Assembly (NCBI GenBank): GCA_036494815.1
Contig: DASXNV010000080.1
Coordinates: forward strand, 1 to 64,000
Reading direction: 5' to 3'
Origin: Poindextera sp036494815
GTDB lineage: Bacteria; Pseudomonadota; Alphaproteobacteria; Caulobacterales; Caulobacteraceae
DNA: 64,000 bases
The position numbers were made by a program, and so were the translations under genes. This document shows, one piece after another, positions 1 through 8,351 of this stretch. The notes under the pieces were generated by a model. The model had not been told where the DNA came from. It did no database searches and worked only from the letters and a program-made list of their open reading frames with translations. Positions within the stretch are counted from its first letter, which is position 1. Each line of letters begins with the position of its first letter.

Positions 1-104
1 GCGACATCGTCTGTCTGGATGTCGGGCTCGGCCGCCGCCGCTGGGCCGCCAGGGACGGCCGCCACAAGCAAGATCGCCATCCCGTAAAGCGCCCACGTCC
101 TCAT
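1..104 (-). CDS. Exported protein of unknown function, N-terminus only
   Basis: A reading frame on the minus strand starts at an ATG (104-102) and runs off the left edge, so only about 34 residues are visible. They read as a signal peptide: a short Arg-containing start (MRTWALYGM), a hydrophobic core (AILLVAAVPGG), then an Ala-rich cleavage region followed by EPDIQTDDV. A GGAT stretch lies upstream of the ATG as a weak ribosome site. The mature protein is outside the window, so its function cannot be assigned. The gene diverges from the exported-protein gene that starts at 218. Confidence 0.55.
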   Translation of the reverse strand, partial: MRTWALYGMAILLVAAVPGGPAAAAEPDIQTDDV

Positions 105-217
105 ACCGGCAGCATCCGTCGAAATCCCCGCGTGATCCAGATCCAAACGCGCCGCCCATGACGCTTGCGGCGCGCCCCCTCCTACAGTAGAGCCTGTTAC
201 TCGGGGTGGGGGAAGCG

Positions 218-871
218 ATGGGGTTGACAGCCGGCGCGGTTGTTCTGTTGGCGGCCCTTGCCGGCCTGGCGCCGCCCGTTGCGCCCGCCGCCGCGCCCAA
301 CCCTTCGCCATCCGTGGCGCCAGTCGCCGTGCCTGCCGCCACGCCCGCGCCGCCGCCCGCGCCCGTATGCTGTCTGATCACGGCCAATACGCCGATCCTG
401 GTCCAGCTGACCAACGAGGTAAGCTCCTATACGGCCAAGAAGGGCGACACCTTCGCCTTGAGCCTAGCCGAGCCGATCATGCAGGACGGCAAGGTGCTGG
501 TCCCGGCCGGCGCGCCCGGCGGAGGCGAGGTGGTGGACGCCGCCCACGCCAATCTCGGCGGCAAACCTGGGAAGCTGGTGCTGGCGGCGCGCTATATCGA
601 ATATGGCGGCGTGCGCCTGCCCCTGCGCGCCTTCCGGCTGGGTGGTGGCGGCCGCAACAACAGCGACGTCGTCCTTGGTGTGGACCTCGCCATCGGCATC
701 GTCAGCGTCCTTATCCCCGGCGGCGAGATGAAATATCCCGCCGGCCTTAAGGCGGTCGCCAAGATCGCGGCGGATGTCACTTTGCCGCCGGCGCCGCCAG
801 CCGTCAGTGCGCCCGATTCTCGGCCGGCAAGTCCGGCTTCCAACGCCCCAGCTGAAAGACCCGCTCAATGA
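218..871 (+). CDS. Exported Ala/Pro-rich protein with a C-terminal beta-type domain, unknown function
   Basis: The protein has about 217 residues. I chose the ATG at 218 over the in-frame GTG at 206 because GGGGGAA sits just before it. A hydrophobic signal segment is followed by an Ala/Pro-rich spacer to about residue 50. After that comes a compact domain with the patterns TPILVQLTNEV, KKGDTFALSLAEP and VLVPAGAPGGGEVVDA, a 'holdable value, must be replaced by safe default' beta-rich pattern seen in many exported proteins of unknown role. Its stop overlaps the next start by four bases (ATGA), so the two genes are probably translated together. The domain has no function I can name. The exported location is inferred from the signal segment. 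Confidence 0.7.
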   Translation: MGLTAGAVVLLAALAGLAPPVAPAAAPNPSPSVAPVAVPAATPAPPPAPVCCLITANTPILVQLTNEVSSYTAKKGDTFALSLAEPIMQDGKVLVPAGAPGGGEVVDAAHANLGGKPGKLVLAARYIEYGGVRLPLRAFRLGGGGRNNSDVVLGVDLAIGIVSVLIPGGEMKYPAGLKAVAKIAADVTLPPAPPAVSAPDSRPASPASNAPAERPAQ

Positions 872-1539
872 CCCTGCGTATGTCCGTTCTCGCCCTGGCC
901 GCCGCTTGCCTTGTCGCCGCCCCGGTCTGCGCCCAGACCGCGCCCGCCGCACCGCCGCCCGCGGCTTCCGCGCCGGCTGCGCCCAGCGCCCCCGCCCCCG
1001 CGGAGCCCGCCGCGACCGCGCCGGCCGCCCCGACGGAGCCTGCTGCTGCGCCTGCCGCCGCCGCTCCCGCCGCGCCGGCAAGCCCGGCTGCGCCGGCTGC
1101 GCCCGCCGCTCCCGCCACCATCGCGGGACCTGTCGGACCGGTCCCGGCCGGCAAGGCGCAGATCGTCTTCTTCCGCCCGTCATCCTTCATCGGCATGGCG
1201 GTCTATTTCAGGATCCGGGAAAATGGCGTGGAGCTGGGCAAGCTGTCCAACGGCGCCTATTTCGTGCAGACGGTCGATCCCGGCAAGCACACCTTCACCG
1301 CCGCCACCGAGAACAAGGACACCCTGACACTGGAGATCGACGACGGCGAGACCTATTACGTCAGGGGCGGTCTCTCCATGGGCCTGGTTATCGCCGAGGC
1401 CAATATCGCCCCCTCCGACGCCGCCACTTTCCAGCAGGCTCTCAAGCACATGCACCCCGCCGAAGTCCCGCCTGCATCCGCGGCGGCGGCAGCGGCCCCC
1501 GCGGCCAAGGCGGCGACCCCAGCCCCGGCGGCCAACTAA
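868..1539 (+). CDS. Exported DUF2846-like protein with a long Ala/Pro linker
   Basis: The protein has 223 residues. Residues 1-23 are a clear signal peptide ending in VCAQ. Residues 24 to about 92 are almost purely Ala and Pro, a likely extended linker across the periplasm. Residues 97-190 form a small domain (KAQIVFFRPSS, RENGVELGKLSNGAYF, DPGKHTFTA) that matches the DUF2846 pattern of a beta-sandwich with a 'G.Y....PG.H' turn. A second Ala/Pro tail ends the protein. It overlaps the upstream gene by four bases and probably shares its transcript. DUF2846 proteins are usually lipoproteins or exported proteins of unknown role. This one lacks a lipobox. Confidence 0.75.
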   Translation: MTLRMSVLALAAACLVAAPVCAQTAPAAPPPAASAPAAPSAPAPAEPAATAPAAPTEPAAAPAAAAPAAPASPAAPAAPAAPATIAGPVGPVPAGKAQIVFFRPSSFIGMAVYFRIRENGVELGKLSNGAYFVQTVDPGKHTFTAATENKDTLTLEIDDGETYYVRGGLSMGLVIAEANIAPSDAATFQQALKHMHPAEVPPASAAAAAAPAAKAATPAPAAN

Positions 1540-1626
1540 GCGGGTCGGCGGGCTTGAACTCGCCGGCAAGTGTGATCACACTCGTGGGGTCACATAACCG
1601 TACAGGCCGGACATCGAGGGCTCGCC

Positions 1627-2103
1627 ATGACCATGATTGCACTGCGCGCCGTCGGCGTGGCTATCCTGTTGGCCGCGCTGGCGTCGCCCGCCGGCGCAGC
1701 GCCCGACGCCACCGCCAGCCGGATCGCCAAGCTTGAACAGCAGGTCAACGCAGCCTACGCCGCCAACAACCTGCCGGCCTATTTCGCCTTCTACGCCGAC
1801 GACCTGAGGGCGATGTTCCCGCCTGAGGCGCCGACCACCCTTCCTGCCTACAAGGCCGAATGGAGCGCCTTCATCAAATCCGGCGGCGGCATCGTCAGCT
1901 TCAAATATTCCGACATGCACATCCAGGTAAGCCCCAGCGGTGACGCCGCCGTGGCCAGCTACCAGGCCGTCGCCAGCACCCGCACCCCCGGCAAGGGCGT
2001 CTCGGCCGAATCCTTCGACGAGACCGATGTCTGGTTCAAACGCGACAATGTCTGGAAGATCGTCGAGGTCCACTATTCGGACAACACCCCGGCGAAGCCG
2101 TAA
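1627..2103 (+). CDS. Exported NTF2-like (SnoaL/DUF4440) protein
   Basis: The protein has 158 residues. A signal peptide covers about residues 1-25 (ending SPAGAAP). One NTF2-like alpha+beta domain follows: an N-terminal helix (ASRIAKLEQQVNAAYAANNL), the 'AYFAFYADDLRAMFPPEAP' segment typical of DUF4440/SnoaL proteins, and the C-terminal strands ending DVWFKRDNVWKIVEVHYSDN. This fold is used by small-molecule-binding proteins and some isomerases or cyclases, and no catalytic residue is diagnostic here. It follows the previous gene by 87 bp on the same strand and could be in its operon. Function unknown. Confidence 0.75.
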   Translation: MTMIALRAVGVAILLAALASPAGAAPDATASRIAKLEQQVNAAYAANNLPAYFAFYADDLRAMFPPEAPTTLPAYKAEWSAFIKSGGGIVSFKYSDMHIQVSPSGDAAVASYQAVASTRTPGKGVSAESFDETDVWFKRDNVWKIVEVHYSDNTPAKP

Positions 2104-2398
2104 GAGGCCGTTTTGGCCTAGCTTGCGTGGCTTGGTTTGCTGGTTCGAGACGCTTGCTGACGCGAGCCCCACCATGACGATGCTGAGGAATCCCGTCATG
2201 GCCGGCGCATGCCGGCCATCCATGCCGTGAACGAGCGAGCAAGGTTATGGGCGTGGGACTGATTCTGACGGTCGAAGGCGGCTCGGCGTTCACGGCATAG
2301 ATCACCGCGACAAGCGCGGCGAAGACGGCGCAGGGTGAGCTTCACCAGGCTGGATCGGCGGTCATTCTCAAGGGGCGTAGGTAAAAGGTGATCCCGCG
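2104..2398. other. Intergenic stretch without a gene
   Basis: This stretch lies between the convergent NTF2-like gene and the permease-monooxygenase fusion. It holds no credible gene. It is built of repeat-like DNA: a phrase near 2142-2180 (ggttcgagacgcttgctg, accatgacgatgctgagg) like the dispersed intergenic repeats of Caulobacteraceae, and the nested inverted repeats listed separately. Confidence 0.6.
2198..2298. repeat. Nested intergenic inverted repeats
   Basis: A perfect 9-bp hairpin, ATGGCCGGC (2198-2206), GCAT loop, GCCGGCCAT (2211-2219), is followed by ATGCCGTGAACG (2222-2233). That 12-mer recurs in exact inverse as CGTTCACGGCAT at 2287-2298. The pair lies between two convergent genes, so it may act as a dispersed repeat, a bidirectional terminator or both. 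Confidence 0.6.
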
Positions 2399-5224
2399 CT
2401 AGCTCTTCACCTTCAGCCCGTCATAGGTGTGCGGATCGGAGTCGAACCAGCCGAACTGGGCGCGGATTTCGGCCAACACCCGGCGATAGGTCGCCACCTC
2501 CACATAGTTGGCGTGGCGCGGCGAGTTCACATAGGTCATGGACCCGCGCAGGTTGGGCTGGTCCTCGGCCTTCATCCGCGTCCATTCGGCCAAGCCCTCG
2601 CCGGTCTGGCGGATATTGGCGTCCATCACCAGCATCTGCGCCATCTCGTCGAAGCGCTGATAGGCGGCCGAGGCGAACTCCACGAAACCCAGGACGGACA
2701 GCCCGGCCAGGCTGCGATGGAACAGGTTGAGATACAGCTGTGGGTGCCCCTGGTTCCAGGTAAGCAGGTCCTCATCCAGATAGGGGATGCGGTATTCGTA
2801 ACCGGTGGCGAACAGGACCAGATCGAACGCCTCCTCGCTCCCGTCGGTGAAGATCGCGCCGGTGCGGGTGAATTGGCGCACGTCCGGCTTGGCCAGGATG
2901 TCGCCATGGGCCAGGTGGTGCAGGATCTGGCTGTTCATGATCGGGTGGGATTCCAGCGCCTTGTGGTCCGGCGCCGGTAAGCCGAAGCGGGTCAGGTCGC
3001 CGGTCAGGGCGTCGATCATCTTGCTCGGGTCGTCGGGCAGCATCACCCCCTTGGGCGGGTGGATCTGGCCGGACAGGAACACGTCGGTGGGCGTGCCGAA
3101 CACGTGCTTGGGCACGAACCGATAGCCGCGCCGCACGCTCAGGAACGCCGCATCGGCGGCGCGGGCGGCGTCGCAGGCGATGTCGACGCCGGAATTGCCG
3201 GCCCCGATCACCAACACCCGCCGGCCCTTGAAGGCCTCGGCCGAGCGATGCTCGACGGTATGGCGCACGTCGCCGGCGAACTGGTCCAGCCCCGGATAGG
3301 TCGGCCGGTTCGGATGCCAGGTCACCCCGTTGGCGCAGACCAGGCCCTGGTAGCGGCGTGTCTCGCCGGTCTGCAGCGTCACGCTCCAGCCGTCCTTGGC
3401 CCCGTCTCCCAAGGGCTCGGCCCGGGCCACCCCGCAGCCCAGGCTGATCCCGCGCCTCAGGTCGAAGCGGTCGGCGAAGCCGCGTACATAGCTCAGGATC
3501 TGGCGATGGTCGGGATAGTCGGGAAATTCCGCCGGCATGGGCGCGCCGAAGAAGCCGGAGGTATATTTGGACGAGATGAAATGGGCTGACTCGTACATGG
3601 ACGAGCCGGGATTATCGATGTCCCAGATCCCGCCCACATCGCTGTGCCGCTCGAACTGGTCGTAGGGGATGCCTTCCAGCTTGAACGCCCGCGCCGCCAC
3701 CAGGCCGGCGGGGCCGGCGCCGACTATGCAATAGCGGCCGTCATAGCTCCTGGTCCGGGGCGCGATGCGGCCGCCGCTGGCGCGCAGGTCGCTGACAGCC
3801 AGGCCGGCATAGATGGTCGGGCGGCGCCGCTGTAGCCACAGGGCGAACCCTGCGCCGGCGGCGAAGATCGGCAGATAGGCCCAGGGCAGGGCGTTGATCA
3901 ACGGATTGTCCAGCTGGGTCAAAAGTTTGAAGTTCAGGCTGACCAGCGCCACCGCCACCATCAACCCCGCAGCGCCCACGGCCGGCAGCGCCAGGGTCAG
4001 CCAGATGTTCGCCCCCTTGCGCCGGCGGAAATAGGCGATGATGGCCACCGCGGCGAAGGCTTGCAGCGCGATCACCCCCAGGGTCGCCATGCCGATCAGG
4101 CAGGGAAACACTGTGCGATAGGGATCGGCGCCCAGGAGGCCGAAAGCCGCGACGGCGCCGGCGGTGATCACGCTGACCGCCAGGCTGGCGTTGGACGGGG
4201 CGTAGCGGACCGGATTGAACTGGCCCAGCACCGGCGGCAGCAGCTTTTCGCGGCTCAGGGCGAACAGATAGCGCGTGGCGGCGTTGTGGATGGCCAGATA
4301 CGAGGCCAGCAGCGAGGTGCAGAGCAGGGCGGCGGCCACATCGGCGGCGGTCTTGCCGCAATATTGGGTGATCAGGCCGAACAAGAGCTGGCCGCCCTGG
4401 GCGGTGGCGATCTGCCGGGCGTGATCCGCCCCCATGGCGCCCACCGTGATCCAGCCGGTCAGAAGATAGAAGATCCCGATCAGGAACACCGAGGCATAGG
4501 TCGCCGCCGGAATGCTCTTGGCCGGCTCGTGCGCCTCCTCGCCATAGAGGGCGGCGGATTCAAAGCCGATATAGGAGGTGTAGGCGAACATCAGCGCCAC
4601 GGCGAAACCCGGCGCGAACACCACGGCCGGCGAGAACGAGGCCGCTGGCATGGCCGCCAGCCCGCGGCTGGCCACCACCGCGCTGTCGAACACCGCCAGC
4701 ACGGCGATCTCGGCGATCATCAGCCCGCCCAGGATCTTGGACGACAGGTCGATGGAGCGGTAGCCGAGCACCCCGGTGATCGCCACGCCCACGGCGGCGA
4801 ACGCGATCCAGGAAACCTTGAACCCCAGTGACTGGGCCACCAGCGAGATGAAATAACCCACCGCCCCGGCCATGCCGATGGTCAGGGCCACATAGGCGAC
4901 CATGGCGATGAAGGCCGCACCCACCCCCGCCGGTTTGCCCAGGCCCATGGCCACATAGGTGTAGAAGGCACCGGTATTGACCACGCGCCGGCTCATCTCG
5001 GCATAACCGACGGCGAAACAGAGCAGGGTCAGGGTGGCTAGAAGGAAGGCGCCCGGCATGCCCGCGCCATTGCCGCGGCTCAGCGCCAGCGGCAGGTTGC
5101 CGACCATGGCCGCCAGGGGCGCCGCCGCGGCCACCACCAGGAACACGATCCGGGGTGTCGACAGGGTCTTGCGGCGCTTGCCGCGCTCGAACTGGCGGGA
5201 AATTTCACGCAGGGTCTGGTCCAT
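2399..5224 (-). CDS. Fusion of an APC-family permease and a flavin-containing monooxygenase
   Basis: The protein has 941 residues in one uninterrupted frame. Residues 1 to about 470 are an APC-superfamily transporter with about 12 hydrophobic segments and the family pattern SRRVVNTGAFYTYVA near the start. From about 495 comes a class B flavoprotein monooxygenase: the FAD-binding motif YCIVGAGPAGLVAARAF, a fingerprint-like FAGDVRHTVEH near 647, and the NADPH-binding VLVIGAGNSGVDIA near 668. The start ATG at 5224 has GGAGG inside the end of the upstream SDR gene, three bases away, so translation is probably coupled. Inference: a membrane protein that imports a substrate and oxygenates it on the cytoplasmic side. 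The fingerprint has His where FMOs have Tyr and Baeyer-Villiger enzymes Trp, so the reaction is uncertain. Confidence 0.85.
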   Translation of the reverse strand: MDQTLREISRQFERGKRRKTLSTPRIVFLVVAAAAPLAAMVGNLPLALSRGNGAGMPGAFLLATLTLLCFAVGYAEMSRRVVNTGAFYTYVAMGLGKPAGVGAAFIAMVAYVALTIGMAGAVGYFISLVAQSLGFKVSWIAFAAVGVAITGVLGYRSIDLSSKILGGLMIAEIAVLAVFDSAVVASRGLAAMPAASFSPAVVFAPGFAVALMFAYTSYIGFESAALYGEEAHEPAKSIPAATYASVFLIGIFYLLTGWITVGAMGADHARQIATAQGGQLLFGLITQYCGKTAADVAAALLCTSLLASYLAIHNAATRYLFALSREKLLPPVLGQFNPVRYAPSNASLAVSVITAGAVAAFGLLGADPYRTVFPCLIGMATLGVIALQAFAAVAIIAYFRRRKGANIWLTLALPAVGAAGLMVAVALVSLNFKLLTQLDNPLINALPWAYLPIFAAGAGFALWLQRRRPTIYAGLAVSDLRASGGRIAPRTRSYDGRYCIVGAGPAGLVAARAFKLEGIPYDQFERHSDVGGIWDIDNPGSSMYESAHFISSKYTSGFFGAPMPAEFPDYPDHRQILSYVRGFADRFDLRRGISLGCGVARAEPLGDGAKDGWSVTLQTGETRRYQGLVCANGVTWHPNRPTYPGLDQFAGDVRHTVEHRSAEAFKGRRVLVIGAGNSGVDIACDAARAADAAFLSVRRGYRFVPKHVFGTPTDVFLSGQIHPPKGVMLPDDPSKMIDALTGDLTRFGLPAPDHKALESHPIMNSQILHHLAHGDILAKPDVRQFTRTGAIFTDGSEEAFDLVLFATGYEYRIPYLDEDLLTWNQGHPQLYLNLFHRSLAGLSVLGFVEFASAAYQRFDEMAQMLVMDANIRQTGEGLAEWTRMKAEDQPNLRGSMTYVNSPRHANYVEVATYRRVLAEIRAQFGWFDSDPHTYDGLKVKS

Positions 5225-5227
5225 GGC

Positions 5228-6043
5228 TCAGGCCTCCAGGCCGCGTTCGGTCAGGAAACGGGCATGGCCCTTGCGGCCCTCGGCTTCCAGCATGGGCAAC
5301 AATTTCGGCAGCATCCAGGGCAGCGAGCCCGCCAGCCTGCCGATCACACCGTCGGAATAGGGCACGTAAATCTCGGCCTTGTCGCCATCCAGGGCGCGCA
5401 AGGCGGCCTCAGCCACTTGGTCCACGGTCAGCACCGACTTGTTGAGGAAATTCAGCACCGAGCCGCCGTGGGTCGCCTCATAGCGCAGCATGGGCGTGTC
5501 CACCGCCCCCGGCAGCACGGCGGTGACCTGGATGCCCAGGGGCGCCAGCTCCAGCCGCACCGAGGCCAGGAACCCACGCAGCCCGAACTTGGAGGCGCTA
5601 TAGGCCGCGCTGCCGGGCAGGGCGATCAGGGCGGCGGCCGAGACGATCGACAGGATCTGGCCCGAGCCGCGCGGCGTCATGGCCCGGGCGGCCGCCCGGG
5701 TCAGGCACATGGGGGCGATCAGATTGACTTGGATATGCAGGGTCATGTCCTCTTCGCTGATCTCGGTCACCGGGCCCGGCAGGATCAGGCCGGCGTTGTT
5801 GACCAGCAGGTCGATGACGGGGCGGCGCTCCTTAATGTAGCGACAAAGCTCGGCGATGTCGGCGGCATGGGACAGATCCGCCGTCACCTGATCGACGACC
5901 CGGGTCAGCCGCCCGGCCGTCTCGGCCATCCGTCCCATATCGCGGTCGGTCAGGATCAGGTCGAATCCCCGCGCCTCAAGCTTTTCGGCCAGGGCCAGGG
6001 CGATCGCCCCGCCGCCGCCGGTGATCAGAGCCGTCTTCGCCAT
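5228..6043 (-). CDS. Short-chain dehydrogenase/reductase
   Basis: The protein has about 271 residues and is a classical SDR. The cofactor-binding loop is TGGGGAIALALAEKL, with Gly replacing the usual Ser residues of TGASSGIG. LVNNAGLI follows, then the catalytic pair Tyr148 and Lys152 in SAYSASKFGLRGF. The ATG at 6043 is preceded by GAGGG, and a longer frame starting at 6082 lacks such a site and would run into the operator region. The gene is the first of two co-transcribed genes, followed after three bases by the permease-monooxygenase fusion, and diverges from a TetR gene. It probably oxidises an alcohol or reduces a carbonyl in the same pathway as the monooxygenase. The substrate is unknown. 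Confidence 0.85.
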   Translation of the reverse strand: MAKTALITGGGGAIALALAEKLEARGFDLILTDRDMGRMAETAGRLTRVVDQVTADLSHAADIAELCRYIKERRPVIDLLVNNAGLILPGPVTEISEEDMTLHIQVNLIAPMCLTRAAARAMTPRGSGQILSIVSAAALIALPGSAAYSASKFGLRGFLASVRLELAPLGIQVTAVLPGAVDTPMLRYEATHGGSVLNFLNKSVLTVDQVAEAALRALDGDKAEIYVPYSDGVIGRLAGSLPWMLPKLLPMLEAEGRKGHARFLTERGLEA

Positions 6044-6077
6044 CGCGCCCTCGCTGTTCGCCAAAACATGACAATCA

Positions 6078-6114
6078 ATCATATTTGTAAAATGTGATAA
6101 CTGATCATATTTGT
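6078..6114. promoter_or_regulatory. Candidate TetR operator repeats in the divergent SDR/TetR promoter
   Basis: ATCATATTTGT occurs twice in the same orientation (6078-6088 and 6104-6114), 26 bp apart. The first copy is also the left arm of an imperfect palindrome, ATCATATTT-GTA-AAATGTGAT (6078-6098, one mismatch). Its position between the SDR start and the TetR start is where a TetR repressor controlling both genes would bind. Confidence 0.55.
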
Positions 6115-6147
6115 GCTGGCAAGAGCGGCGCCTGAAGGATTTGCGTG

Positions 6148-6768
6148 ATGATGGAAAACCCGGCGCCCCGCCGCCGAGCTACACAGGCGCGCTCCCGCGC
6201 CACCGTCGAGCGTATCCTGGCCTCGGCCGCTGCGCTGACCGCCGAGCGGGGTCCGGACGCGGCGACCATGACCGAGATCGCGCGCCGGGCGGAGGTGGTG
6301 ATCGGGTCGCTCTACCAGTATTTCCCCGACAAGGCGGGCGTGATGGCGGCCCTGTTCGAGCGGCACAGCGCCGGCGTGCACGAGATGCTGCTGGGCGGGG
6401 TCGAGGGCGCCGCCAGCCTCGAAGATCTGTCGGCCCGGGTCGAGGATCTCTCGGAGCGCTATTTCGCGCTGCACCGGGACGACGCGGTGGTGCGCGGCAT
6501 CTGGGCGGTGGTCCAGACCGACCCGGCGCTGCAAGCGCTGGACGTGGCCGACAGCCTGAGGAACGCCGAGGCCCTGTTCCGGACCGCCCGGCCGCTCTAT
6601 CGCAAGGTGGATGACGACCGGCTGATGGCCACCTGCGCCCTGGCCATGCAGCTGGCCCTGTCCGCGGCGCGCTTCGCCCTGGCCATCCCCCAGCCGCTCA
6701 GCGCCCTGTCAGCCGGCGTCTTCGCCCACATGGTCCGCGGCGCCTTCCTGGCCCTGGAGGAGGGCTAG
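6148..6768 (+). CDS. TetR-family transcriptional regulator
   Basis: The protein has about 206 residues. An N-terminal TetR helix-turn-helix covers residues 10-57 (RATVERILASAAALTAERG, TMTEIARRAEVVIGSLYQYF, PDKAGVMAALF), followed by an all-helical ligand-binding and dimerisation domain. ATG codons at 6148 and 6151 and a GTG at 6145 are possible starts. GAAGGA at 6134-6139 best fits 6148. The gene is divergent from the SDR and permease-monooxygenase pair, with operator-like repeats between them, so it most likely represses that pair and itself in response to a small molecule. The effector cannot be read from the sequence. Confidence 0.9.
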   Translation: MMENPAPRRRATQARSRATVERILASAAALTAERGPDAATMTEIARRAEVVIGSLYQYFPDKAGVMAALFERHSAGVHEMLLGGVEGAASLEDLSARVEDLSERYFALHRDDAVVRGIWAVVQTDPALQALDVADSLRNAEALFRTARPLYRKVDDDRLMATCALAMQLALSAARFALAIPQPLSALSAGVFAHMVRGAFLALEEG

Positions 6769-6782
6769 GGCGAGCCTCTCAC

Positions 6783-8351
6783 CTATTGCCCGTTGGTCAG
6801 CCGGCCCGAAGACTTCACCGTGGTCTCGATCACGTCCAGGATCGCCTTGTCGAAATGGGCCTTGACCGTATTGGCGGGGCCAAAGTCCATCAGGCTGTCG
6901 CTGGCCGCCGTATAGGCGGGCCAGGCGGGCGCCCCGACGCAGGTGGGGGTTCCTGTCTTGGCGAAGGAGGCCCAGCAGCTGTGGACCGTGGCGCTCTCGG
7001 CCCGGTCGGCGGCGGTGAGTATCAGGCCCGAGCCGAAGATATGGCCCCAGCTGCCGAACACGAACGGGATCTCAAACCCGTGGCTGACCCCATCGTGGTC
7101 CTTGCGCCAGCGCTCCAGCTGATAGTCGAAATGATACAGCCATACCGGCTGGCCGGCCGAGGCCTGGGCCGCGACCCAGCGGGCCGGAGCGGTGAAGGTG
7201 GCGTCGCGCCACAGCTTGCGGGCCAGGGCCGCGTCGTCGGGCGCGGCGGGGCCGTAATAGGTCTTGCCGGCGGCTAACACCTGCGGCGTGGCTTCGGACA
7301 GGATCTTGGCCGGCGGCGAATGGGCGATCAGCGAGCCCTCGTTGGAATTGGTGCCGATGATCATGGGCACGTGCGCGATCTCGCCCTTGGCCAGGGCCGC
7401 CACCGGGCTCTGCGGCAACAGCCGCCCGTCGACGATCAGGCCCGGCTCCTGGCCTTCGGCGGCGCCGACCAGGGCCTGGCCCGAGGCCGCCCGCAGCTGC
7501 TCGGCGGTGGCCGAGGCCCCCGCCAGGCCCAGCTTGTCAGCCGCCGCCGCGCCCTCGGTTTCGGCCTGGCCCAGGCTTCTGTGTTTATCCCAGCCCAGGC
7601 CCGACTCAATGATGGCCTTGGCGAACAGGCCCTTGGCCGAGGGCGCCGACAGGATGGCCAGGGTGCTCATGCCTCCGGCGGACTCGCCGAACAGGGTGAC
7701 GTTGGCCGGGTCGCCGCCAAAGGCTGCGATATTGCGCTGGACCCAGCGCAGGGCCGCGAGCTGGTCGGTGGTCCCATAGTCGCCCAGGGGCGCGTCGCTC
7801 GCGGCCTCCCTGGTCAGGGCCGGGTGGGCGAAATAGCCCAGATAGCCCAGGCGGTAATTGATGGTCACCAGGATCACCCCATCTTGGGCGAAGCTGGTTC
7901 CGTCGTAATAGGGCAGGGCGCCGGTCCCCGCCACATGGCCGCCCCCGTGCAGCCACACCATCACCGGCAAGGGATGATCGGCCTTGGCCGCGGGCGCCCA
8001 GACGTTCAGGGTCAGGCAATCTTCGGACACCTGCTCGGGCGCGGCGCCCTCGGCTTCCTTCTCGGCGGCGGTCAGTTTGGTCTTCTGCAGGCAGGCCGGC
8101 CCGAACCTGGTGGCCTGCAGCACGCCGGTCCAGGGCTTGGCCGCCTGGGCCGGCCGCCAGCGCAGCGGCCCCACGGGCGGCTGGGCGAAGGGGACGCCCT
8201 TGAACACATTGACCCCATCCTCGACCGCTCCCGATACCGCGCCGGCCTCGGTCTGCGCCACAGGCGCGGCGGCGAGCGCTGGGCCGACCGCCAGAGCTGC
8301 AAGGGCCAAGCCCAGGGCTGCCGTCTTCAGGCCCGTTTGTCGCCGATGCAT
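6783..8351 (-). CDS. Secreted type B carboxylesterase
   Basis: The protein has about 522 residues. A Sec signal peptide (MHRRQTGLKTAALGLALAAL, ending AALAA-like) is followed by a full-length carboxylesterase/cholinesterase-family alpha/beta hydrolase. Family landmarks are FKGVPFAQPPVGPLRWRPAQ, EDCLTLNVWAP, the oxyanion-hole segment MVWLHGGGH, and the nucleophile elbow FGESAGGMS with Ser224. The catalytic His lies in the VSHGFEIPFVFG region. I chose the ATG at 8351 over an upstream codon at 8414 because GGGGAA precedes it and the signal peptide starts there. The gene converges with the TetR gene, 14 bases away. It hydrolyses carboxylic esters, probably in the periplasm. The natural substrate is unknown. 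Confidence 0.88.
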   Translation of the reverse strand: MHRRQTGLKTAALGLALAALAVGPALAAAPVAQTEAGAVSGAVEDGVNVFKGVPFAQPPVGPLRWRPAQAAKPWTGVLQATRFGPACLQKTKLTAAEKEAEGAAPEQVSEDCLTLNVWAPAAKADHPLPVMVWLHGGGHVAGTGALPYYDGTSFAQDGVILVTINYRLGYLGYFAHPALTREAASDAPLGDYGTTDQLAALRWVQRNIAAFGGDPANVTLFGESAGGMSTLAILSAPSAKGLFAKAIIESGLGWDKHRSLGQAETEGAAAADKLGLAGASATAEQLRAASGQALVGAAEGQEPGLIVDGRLLPQSPVAALAKGEIAHVPMIIGTNSNEGSLIAHSPPAKILSEATPQVLAAGKTYYGPAAPDDAALARKLWRDATFTAPARWVAAQASAGQPVWLYHFDYQLERWRKDHDGVSHGFEIPFVFGSWGHIFGSGLILTAADRAESATVHSCWASFAKTGTPTCVGAPAWPAYTAASDSLMDFGPANTVKAHFDKAILDVIETTVKSSGRLTNGQ

